Positions 10,800 to 20,460 of a DNA stretch of 64,000 nt are shown here, one piece after another. Origin of the DNA: Cryptomeria japonica (taxonomy: Eukaryota; Streptophyta; Pinopsida; Cupressales; Cupressaceae); NCBI RefSeq assembly GCF_030272615.1, contig NC_081406.1:241429718-241493717 (forward strand), in the 5' to 3' direction. Under the pieces are notes generated by a model. That model was not told where the DNA came from, did no database searches, and was given only the letters and a program-made list of their open reading frames with translations. A program made the translations under genes and the position numbers. The stretch's first letter is position 1; every line of letters begins with the position of its first letter.

Positions 10800-11020
10800 G
10801 CAGTAAAATCCCCTAACTGGGTAGGTCCTAACAAGCCTTAAATCTGTAAATCCCCTAACAGGGTAGCTCTTTTTATCAGAGTCTTAAATCCTCTTGCAAG
10901 GTTGATCCTAACAGGTCATAGCTCCTAACAAGGCTTATCATTGAAATCCCTTAACTGGGTGACTCTTAATAGGGTCTTCTCCTAATAGGGCATATTTGTA
11001 AGACCTTAACTGGTCAAGAT
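10800..11020 (+). repeat. Dispersed CCTAAC-GGG motifs in the LTR
   Basis: About nine variants of CCTAAC(A/T)GGG occur within 220 bp (for example ccCCTAACTGGGta, ccCCTAACAGGGta, tCCTAATAGGGca, ccTTAACTGGTca), spaced roughly 15-35 bp. They lie in the transcribed 5' part expected for a copia LTR. Function unknown. Confidence 0.7.
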
Positions 11021-11259
11021 TTCAATTCTGTAGATAGTGAATCTTGTGGGTATTTACTCCTATCGTGGTTTTTCCCTTTTGGGTTTCCACGTATAAATCT
11101 CTTGTGTTATGTGGAATGTTCTTTATTCAGTGATTGCATATGTGGTGATATTTCTTATTTGTTTAATAAGTTATAAGTAGTTTAAGCTGGTGATCATATT
11201 CATATTGTTTTTTCTTGTACAGATTCAACCTCCCCTCTCAGTGCCTTATAATTTTATCA

Positions 11260-13335
11260 AGAAGATCTATTTCATGAAAAATATTCTATCAACATCTACT
11301 CTATATTTTATGTCTAAGCATATTTTTGACCAAATTCTAGACATTAACCAAACTTTGTATCTTTTCAGTTGTTTTGACACTTATGCAAACCTTAGATGCT
11401 AGCACACCTACAGGATTCTAACATGTCCATGAGATGCCAACATGAGTAATAGACACAACAAAATAGCTGGACGCCAGTGTGTGAGTTGAACTCTAGTGCG
11501 TTGGTTGGATGCTTGTGTAGCATATAATTTTTTAACTTAAACATAAAGCATGTATTATGTATTAAATTGAATTTTTTTGGCTTTTTGTGTTTACCACAAC
11601 TCCTCCATTCATTGTAGTCATAAATATAATCTACAATCATATTTAATGAGTCTATAAAGAAAAGTCAACAAATGTCCTCATTATGAATAGTGAATATGAC
11701 AACTAGCCCTAAACCACATACACTAAGCAATATATTAAGCCTAGAGAATGTCAGTCAACTCTAAGTGTATAACACTTTTCAGCCTATAATTCAAAGCTTA
11801 GTGTGTATGATTTAAGCTGTTCAAAATAGGACCCCTAAGGGGCCCACTTTTGGCATATACAGTCAATTTTCACCCATTTTTTAAACTTTTAGTGGCAACT
11901 TTTATTTCGTCTCCCCTACCTTCATATTTTTTCCCTTTTGATCTAGGGAAAAAAAGCAAAGGGGTGTATTCACCACTTTCTTAGAATTTTTTTGTCTCGA
12001 CATGTTTTTTCAAGCATTCATCTAGTCATCATATCTCTTTTCATCTTTTATTCACTTGCATGTTTTGGATTTTTTTCCATATTCCATGTTAAATGATATA
12101 TGTTTTCGCTGAGTTTGAACAATTGAAACATTCTTTGCATTTTATTTTTCAACCTTCATGTCAGCTACAATATTCTTTTAAGGTAATTAATGCACTTTTT
12201 ATTTAAATTTTTTCCTTTTTTCTACTACTTTAGTATCACTAATATGTTTGAATGGTTAGATCACTAAAGTGAGTGGAAAATACATTAGAGTCACAAATTG
12301 TCCCCTATGCCAATTTAACACCTATGTATTATGCTCAGTGTATTTATAATAAAACTTGATTGGGATTTCATGACTTTGACTTCATAAGCAACAAAGATGA
12401 AACATATATATTCTTTGGTTTGATTTTTGGAAGATATTTGATAGATGAGATCACACCATGTAGACACCTGCATGACACATTAACTTCCTAATAGATTTTG
12501 AGATTAAAATAAGAATATTCATTTATTTTTCCCTTAATGCATCTCACTACAACCAAAAACACTTGTACTAGCTATTCCTACCCATTCTAAGCAACAAAAC
12601 TTTCTGCCTTCAGTTGTGAGGGGGTATAGATTCAGATATCTTCAATAAAACACATTGATTGGAATGTGGGAAAATACTCCATCCTTGTTAGCTTCAATGT
12701 ATTTATATGAATGTTTTATGTATTTTGGCCTTGGCTTCTCTACAATATTGATAACCCTAAGATTTGCCAAGATAATTTTTTTTGAACTAGGTTTTTTGCA
12801 AGAAAACTAAAAGTACATTTAAATATGGTCATTAGGGTTCGCACGTAGGAACTCTTGAATTTTTTTTCTCTTCTTATCTCTTGAACTCTCTTGAATTCTT
12901 TGAATGAGATAAAATATAATCATGTATCACTTAAATATCTTTCACATCTACCCTATTTGCTTTGCATTTAACTCTTGACAACTTTTTACTATTCTTTAAT
13001 ATCAAGGCTCCATGAACATTCAACAAAATTCTACAAAGAGAGTGTCTACTCTAGAAACTTAACCAATTGTCATAATATCAATAGCCAATCATATTAATGT
13101 TACCGTTGGCTAGTATGTTGAAGACTTCAACATATTTTTCTTCACAATTGTTTGAAAAAATTATAGTTGGAACTCCCCCTATGCTAATAATTTCTTTCAT
13201 AAAGTTTTTGAGGATCCATCTACCCCAGGAAAGGGTACAAATCTATCGTTCACTTTACTTTCTTCCTTATTCTTCCATATTTAGTCCATCTCCTTATTTT
13301 GCTCAACCAAATCAACCTTCTTTTGTGGAGTAGAA
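11260..13335. other. AT-rich spacer, no gene recognised
   Basis: Short unrelated open frames occur on both strands but show no motif or codon bias. The right part (about 12900-13335) may hold further decayed pol or protease sequence of the minus-strand element that begins at 16199, but I could not support any domain. Confidence 0.4.
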
Positions 13336-13339
13336 GGTC

Positions 13340-14290
13340 TTACATTCTTTCCCTTTCAATGTGTATAGGTTTATTGTAATTATAGCAAGTGATACTAGTC
13401 ATGTTGTAGAGCACAACCATTTCTTCTTATTTTAGATATACAATCAAAAGCCTTATGACCAAACTTATCGCATGTGTAGTAGTAACCAAAATGGGATTGG
13501 GAGGTCATATTATTGTTCTTACTAATGTAACTATTCATCATCTTACTTTTGCATTCATTAGCCTTACGACCAAACTTATTTCAACTACAACACTGACCTT
13601 GAAATCATTAGGGGTTCATAGCATTATACCTTGGAGACCTAAATGAACTCATATTCATTCTAATTCTACAATTAATAGTTATATGCTCAATATTATTATA
13701 TGAATATAAATTATTATTAAAAGATTGACAGTACTTGGTTGGAGCATATTGTTTAGCAGCTTTACATTTTTCTTTTGGTTCCAGAATCGTGTGAAGTTGT
13801 TCTTCTTTACTTCTATCTTCTTAGATTCATTGTGTGTATTTCCTTTATCTTTTTCACTCTTTCTCTCAACCGGATTGGTCTTAGATCTTTCCCCTTTTAA
13901 AAACAAAGACCACCCTTGCATCTTTGTGTTTTTTTACAACTAAAAATCTCATCAAGGATGTCACTACCACCTTTGACTTTTAAGCTAATTTCTATTTGCT
14001 CTTTTGCATTATCCAATTCTTTTAGAAAAGTGATTATCTCCTTCTCAATCTTAGTGTGTTGAGAAAATTTATCATGCATATTGGACTCTAAACAATCAAC
14101 AATCTTCTTAGCTTATTCAACTTGAACTTTTAGTTTGACAATTTAATCTTTTTCTCTTTTGATTATGTCTTCACATTCTTTGCTTCTTTCAATTTAAGCC
14201 TTTACTTTGATAGTTTCCTTCTCTATCTTATAGAATTTGAATTTGTATTCTTCACACTCTACCCTTGCAAATCCATGTCCTCAAGAGAAG
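13340..14290 (-). pseudogene. Old copia-type gag remnant: coiled coil plus zinc knuckle
   Basis: On the minus strand, fragments of a coiled coil come first (KEIITFLKELDNAKEQIEIS, near 14040-13980), then KGGSDILDEIF and CKGGLCF (about 13950-13900). A degenerate zinc-knuckle pair follows: a worn CNKFG.KANEC and a better kept CDKFGHKAFDC (about 13590-13450). Multiple stops and frame changes are present. The order coiled coil then CCHC is that of a Ty1/copia gag and matches the position after the degenerate primer site at 14466. The element is much older than the others here. Confidence 0.5.
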
Positions 14291-14465
14291 ACCAAAGCCC
14301 CCATTCGAGATCTACATCACAATCATTTTTATTGATGTCCCAATCTTCAAGTTCCATATCCTCAATATCGGATTCATGATAAATTATTTATTTATGCACT
14401 ATGTCAATTCCCATGTGTTCAATTGTAGGATCTACCTAGTTGTTACATTGTTATCTAGGAACCTT

Positions 14466-14479
14466 TCTCTAATACTAAT
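14466..14479 (-). other. Degenerate tRNA-Met primer-binding site
   Basis: The plus strand reads TCTCTAATACTAATT, differing by only a few bases from the GCTCTGATACCAATT next to the left LTR at 347. It lies between the gag remnant and a putative LTR in the expected order. Confidence 0.45.
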
Positions 14480-14481
14480 TA

Positions 14482-16199
14482 TATAACAGACTAGAATATT
14501 TTTGATAGAGTTAAATGGGTTTTACATGGACCCGAAACCAAATGTTTTTGATAAATTTTTATAACACACCAGAATGTTGAGAGGGTGGCTAAATTAACAT
14601 TCTCTATAATTTCAATCATTCTATTTAAATATTTAAACATTGAACTAGATTTACATAAATAAGAACTAAAAGTAAAACATCCACCACACAATCAACACAA
14701 GGACACCAATATATTTATGTCAAAAACTCAATGAGGGAAAAACCACAATGAGAGTTGTCTCATAATATAATTGAATAAATATTTACAATTTTTTGTAAGG
14801 CTCACTATCTAAGAAAACTCACTACTCCATGATGAAATTTTGATCAAGATACAAAGATATATGGACCTACTAAAGAGATTCACTATTTGGCAACAATATA
14901 CATGAAGATTAGAATGAAAACATGAACATGAATTGCAATAAATGATGCATTTGATATATGCAGATGTAGCAATAACCTTTTCACACACTTACTCCATCTT
15001 ACTAACTTTATTGATTTCTAATTCTATTTATATCCTATTAAACACCTCAAAACATCAATTATATTAGCTCCAATATGATCTTTAGATAAAATGTGTGGTA
15101 TTTACATAGGTCAGGACTAAAAATATGTAAAATGAAATATAATGAATTATAGATTAACTCAAAGAATAATAGGTCCCAAAAAAATCACAACACATCCTCC
15201 AAAGCAAGTATAATTAATCAAGATCCAACTGGAAATGAAGGAACCAAGGCTAACAACCCAAACAACATCGACACCACCAAATAGAAACCAAAAATAACAT
15301 GCCGACCAAGATGTGAGTAATGTATACTATCCAAATCATCCCTAAAACAATCTCTTGAAGTAATTGATCATTATGTGTCGACACAAGTGGAGAAACTCAC
15401 TTAAGTAATCAAAACAAAGCATCCTAGATAGACTATAATATCTAAACACTTGAGATACCACATTGTAGTTCACAAAATTATCTAAACCTCATATGGATCA
15501 ACCTTTACAATTCTCTAAACATATCTTGAATTCCACATGAGCATATCTATTCATCTGAAAAAGTGTAGAGAAATTTGGAGAACATCTAAGACACTTATCA
15601 CTGTTATAATGTAATTTGGAGAATAATCACATCAAAATCATTCTTTAGAATATCCTAAAATATGAAAGCCTGGAAGTTAGTCCTTGGTGAATTAAAAACT
15701 CAACCATAGAGTTGCAAGGCCAATCCATGCAAGGCAAAGGAATGCAAACCAAATTATAGAGTGATGGACTTAGCAATTTATACACTTCCTCAAAAAACTA
15801 GTAAAAAATCAAAGAACAATTGACCTTCATCTGCCCCTTGAAATATGGAGAAATTGTCAAGGTGATTGAAATCCTTGTCAAAAGTATAAAAAATGTGCAA
15901 CTATCTTAACCAAATACATACCATGCCTCTAGACTATCATACTGACATGGATACATTTTTTTTTGTCATCGAGACTATCTCACTTATCCTCAATCATGTT
16001 GGTCCCATATCTCTAACTGTATTAAACCATCTCTCTCAAATATCTCTCTGAAACATTCTAATCTCACATCATTTCTTAACCTTTTCAAATATGTCAATCC
16101 AATTGTATATAGGTATGATATGTCATAAAGTTGATCATAATTTGGCATCAATGACAACACAATATAGTTGACATCTATAACAACAGCATAATTCCAACA
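14482..16199 (-). mobile_element. Putative old minus-strand copia LTR
   Basis: On the minus strand it would start TGTTGGAATTATGC at 16199 and end near the degenerate primer site. A phrase at about 14735 (GAGGGAAAAACCACAATGAG) corresponds to the GTGGGAAAAACCTCGGTGGG phrase in the LTR at 361-1051. No second LTR is seen, so the edges are tentative. Confidence 0.4.
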
Positions 16200-19100
16200 T
16201 TTCTCATAATCATTTTTTAAATTCCAAGGAGAAGAAAAGGAACATGAACCTTGGTGTAATTATTTTTACAACAACAAGTCACTAGATTGGATAATAGCAT
16301 TTGTAAAAGGATTCGTATAAAGTACCCTCTATACCCAAAGTCAAGGTTATAAAACAAAGCTATAGAAATCAAAGGAATACTCATACACTTATGTACAGAC
16401 CACCTAGTTATTCAAATGTAGATAGAAGTTATTATAATAACTACAAAGGTGAAATAAGTAGATGGGTAAAAACAATAAAATAGGTTACCTAAAACAATTA
16501 TGGTGAACAAGGGCACTTTACAAATGATTCCATGGAAAAAAATAAGAAAGCAAGTGGATTTTATGCAAATTTATAGCTTAACATATTCTGATGTTAGGGA
16601 GAACAAAAATAAGTTAAATTTTTTCTACTATACTCAATTAGTTGTGATCTACATGGTTCTAATCCATCAAGAGGGGCCAAAATAATATTGAAACTCTCCA
16701 AGGATCTATCCCAAGGGATAAGAATAATCCATAAAGAAGGAATTGGAGAAAAATAAATATAATAACTCTAGGATATTAGATGAACTACATTCCCTAGAAT
16801 GGTAATACCAAGATAAAAGGAAAAATTAAGACAAAATGACATATTATAGTATAAGGAGAAAACCAACATTGTGATAGTTACTAAAAGAGGGAAGTAAATT
16901 ACCAAAGTAAGACAATTATTTATTTATGTAATAATTAATGGAAAATTTATTCAAGTTCGGAGTTAATGGTGAATTATTTCAATCTAAACCTACTTCCCTT
17001 CTCTATAGACCTACTATTAATTTAGCCCTACTAGAATCATGTTCTCTAAAACACACATTGTGTCTTGTTGTCTAGCTTAATGTGTTAAAAATATTTAGAA
17101 CCTTTGGAAGAGACTATTAGTTTGATCATTTCCTTGAGATATCCTAACTAAGATAACCCTATAATTTATGTTGTTTCCTTTGACAAAAGTTAAACATTCA
17201 TCTTGCAGGTTTCATCTCTTATATCATCAATGCCTATAATGTCAATCTCTCTCTTCTTCTAATGGATTCTCTTTGTTAGGAATCTATATAAGTGTCATTG
17301 AATTTATTCCTTTGCCTCTTATCAAATCCCCCACCATAATGTTATCAAATTTGTTTTCATCATAAATTACTCAAAAAATTAAAATAATAAAAAAATTTGT
17401 AACTTATTAGGGCCTAGGTTTTACTTATTACAAAAAATATCCAATATTTTCATTAATTTACAATCTTGGTAGTGAATTTGATATCAACCCTAATTTCTTA
17501 AAAAATCCTTTAATCATAGTCTAAATGACCTTAAGTCTAGATTGTAGTAGTCCAATATTTCTCTTATGAACACACTAGAATTAAAAAAAACATTAATTTA
17601 CAATTCTAAGAGTGAATTTGGTGAAAGCCCTAATGTCACAATAACCTTTCAAATTTATTCCAAATGACCTCATGTTTGGATTGTACTAATTTCAATATTT
17701 TCTTGGTATACCCTCAAAAATTAAGAAAAGAAATAAAATTATGAGAGATATAAACTTTAAAATCTCCTCTCTTGAATAGAACACCTATGTGTTTATTACC
17801 TTCTAGTTTTTTAGGCAATGCTTTGATGTCACGTGTAAGGAAATAACTTACACAAGAAAATTATATAGTAGGAAATATATTTCAAATTCTTGCTAATACC
17901 TTAGAACAATAAGATTGAAATCTTTTAGGGACAAAACCTTGAAAAGTCTCTAATAAGAATATAAGTTACAATATGATGATCATAAACTAACCACTAGCTC
18001 ATTTATATATCATATTTATACCTTGAATGTCATATAAGATGATTTAACTATCTATATAAGATTACATTAATTATCATATAACTTAATTAAGAATTAAGGT
18101 AGCCACATGAATGGCTACTCATAAACTCTACATACTATAACAGGAAGGACATAACATCAATCCATTTCCAAACTTTTAAAAAAAGTAAGCAAGGGTTTTC
18201 AATAACTATGCTCCTCTTTTTTCTCTCCATAATTCATAAGAAAAAAAATAAAATAGAATGAAAAAATGGCATATAAACCAATAACTAATATCCATTTTCC
18301 TTTTGATATTTTTTATATTTAATTGACTTCATTTGGTATAATATCATGTTTCCAACAAATATCTATTTTAAATCTAAAATGTCTAACTTAAAAGCTAATT
18401 TTTACATTTTGAATACAATATTTTCTCAAAATTTATTTTTCTAACTTAAGAAATAAATTTCTTTTTTAAATAAGTTAATTTAAGCTATATCAATTCATAT
18501 TTTTTTAATCATTTCACATGCATGTTCTAAACTAATTTTACTTATAGTAACCAAAATGCATGTAATTAATAAAGAGAACAAGGAAGAATGCAAATATGTT
18601 ACTAGGTTAGTGTGATAGAGGTAACAAAACATATGTGATACAAATAGACTTGACCAATTTAACACATTATATTTCTTACATCTTGATATGGTTTAGACAG
18701 GTAAACATGACAAACAGACCATGTGTCACAAATTAATCACAATTGAGATTTTACCGATACTTGCACACTTCAATTGAACATTGTGCACTTTTACTCAATT
18801 TGTATAATGATAGCCAAAATGAACGGTAAAATAAGCGAAATATTAAATAGATTCAGATTTTGATATTTTTTATTTTGGCTGAATTGTTTATCAAAGTAGT
18901 GATGCATAATTACAAAATTAAATTGTTTAGCCTATTATTTTAAATAAAATATGAAGTTGAATACATCAATACATGATTTATCATAAAACAATACACATGT
19001 ATGTGTGTTTACCGAAATATATAAATCAAGTATCCAAAATTATTTCATTTGTATCCAAAAGTAATAACCAACAACTACAAACCAAAATAACTATCCTAAA

Positions 19101-19377
19101 CCACTAATCATCTACAAGATGAAGAGAAAGAAACCAATATCTTGAGACTTTACATGTATAGCTCTTTTTATGTTTCCTCGATGCTCTTACATTCCTAATG
19201 TGAAAGGACTAACACCTAGTTAGAACTTTCCCCTCATGTTTTAATCCACCTCTTGTGTCTTACTTCAATAAAAAAATGCATCAATCCATTATGATTTGGC
19301 ACATGAAGTGTTCCTAATTCTATTACCCACTTCTATTTCAACCTTTCCACACAAAAACTCTTGATTCCATTCCAAAT
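16200..19377. other. AT-rich intergenic spacer
   Basis: More than 3 kb of very AT-rich sequence without a supportable gene, RNA or repeat array. Homopolymer runs and short palindromes such as TTAATTAAG are frequent. I see nothing else in it. Confidence 0.5.
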
Positions 19378-20070
19378 CTATTTATATGATCACCTTAGAT
19401 GTCATTGTGAATGGCAGCATCTCTAATGTTTGAAAACATTCACATGCAAACAAAAAAAGTCATAAGAATCACAATAGAACATATAGATCTATAAATTGCC
19501 TCATACACATAAAGATACTTGAACCTAATCAATTAAACATTTTATTTATATTAGTCTAGAATCCATTCTAATCTTTCAAATCTTTGTTAAGGTTGATCAT
19601 TAACAAAAATTTCAAAGATGGCAATTTTCTCAAAACAAACTTCCAATCCAAAATATTAAAATTTTATTTCACGCATAGAAGGCAAGGATGAGACCATAAT
19701 CTTAGGGAGAAGAATTAGAAGGACTAACAAACAAAACCTTTGAATGGCAAAAAAATGTTCTTGTGAATTGAAGATCGAAGATGCCTTGATACGCTTCTAA
19801 ATGTTGTATCGTTAAAGTTCTTTGTCCGCATTTTTTATTTTTTAAGAGAATATTTAAAACAAAATAGTACAACGGTCGGGACCCGGGAATAGAATATTCC
19901 AAGCCTGTGGAAGAAGAAAATGATTAGCATGGGCAAGAGAGAGCAAAAGTGACGAACGTTCTTAAAATTCGAAATTAAAGGCGTTCTTGCATTATAGCCA
20001 ATATTCTCTCTCCCTCCAAGGCTATATCATTATAGCCAATATTCTCTCGCGCAGCAAGGCAATGTCATCT
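19378..20070 (+). repeat. NLR upstream region, duplicated at 56488-56990
   Basis: This stretch shares collinear blocks with 56488-56990: GATCACCTT, CTAATGTTT.AAAACATT.ACATGC, AGAATCCATTCTAAT, TTTAAAACAAAATAGTACAA.GG, GGAATAGAATATTC and AAAATTCGAAATTAA, continuing into the CCAAT region. The copies differ by many substitutions and indels. Its end lies about 390 bp before the NLR start codon, so it is distal promoter or upstream flank that was duplicated together with the gene. Confidence 0.75.
19991..20048 (+). promoter_or_regulatory. 38-bp tandem duplication carrying two CCAAT boxes
   Basis: ATTATAGCCAATATTCTCTC occurs at 19991-20010 and again at 20029-20048, giving CCAAT boxes at 19998-20002 and 20036-20040, about 310-350 bp upstream of the TATA box. 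The orphan copy near 56975 appears to have only one diverged unit. A role in NLR expression is inference. Confidence 0.6.
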
Positions 20071-20345
20071 CAATTTGTTCCCTTTTTTACTAGGCTAGTC
20101 CTCTACGCATTCTAGAAAAGACAAATTATTCCAACCGAAATTTGGACCCAGCATAGAATGTTACGAGAAAAAGGAGAAATGGGGCATAGTATAGACAGAG
20201 CCGGCAAGATAAGAACGTCAGGCATCTGTGGAAATAATGTTAAAAAATATTGATCTGGGCCATGTTTAGACCAGCATAGCACGGCATGCTCAACATATCT
20301 TCAGCAATACAAAAGAGAGAGCGAGAGAAATGTTCCAACCACACT

Positions 20346-20352
20346 TATAAAA
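20346..20352 (+). promoter_or_regulatory. TATA box of the NLR gene
   Basis: TATAAAA lies 109 bp before the ATG at 20461, leaving room for a 5' leader of about 80 nt. It is the best core-promoter candidate close to the start. Confidence 0.6.
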
Positions 20353-20460
20353 CCGTGCACTTATCGAGTGCTTTTGTCAGGTCTCTGTTTTGACACTGAT
20401 CGAGACAGAGTGGGTAACTCGTTATTTCTGTTTTGTTGGGAGTCTGTTTTCGTTCGGCAA

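Larger units (their letters stand above)
8748..11259 (+). mobile_element. 3' LTR of the Sirevirus-like element, split by a LINE-like insertion
   Basis: The LTR begins TGTTGGCATTTGATAG right after the polypurine tract. Without the insertion at 9058-10327 it would be about 1.23 kb. Its right part has the phrase GGTTTTTCCCTTTTGGGTTTC and ends around CCTCCCCTCTCAGTGCC (11229-11244), a pattern usual near the end of plant copia LTRs. The exact right edge between 11243 and 11259 is uncertain. Confidence 0.7.

Noticed and set aside
16200-19377. tRNA or other RNA genes in the long spacer.
   Set aside because: I found no cloverleaf-like A/B-box pairs by eye. A tRNAscan or Rfam search would settle it.
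20368-20460. Upstream extension of the NLR frame from a GTG codon (31 extra residues).
   Set aside because: It starts only 16 bp after the TATA box, uses a non-ATG codon, and the extra peptide does not resemble a CNL N-terminus. The ATG at 20461 is the natural start.
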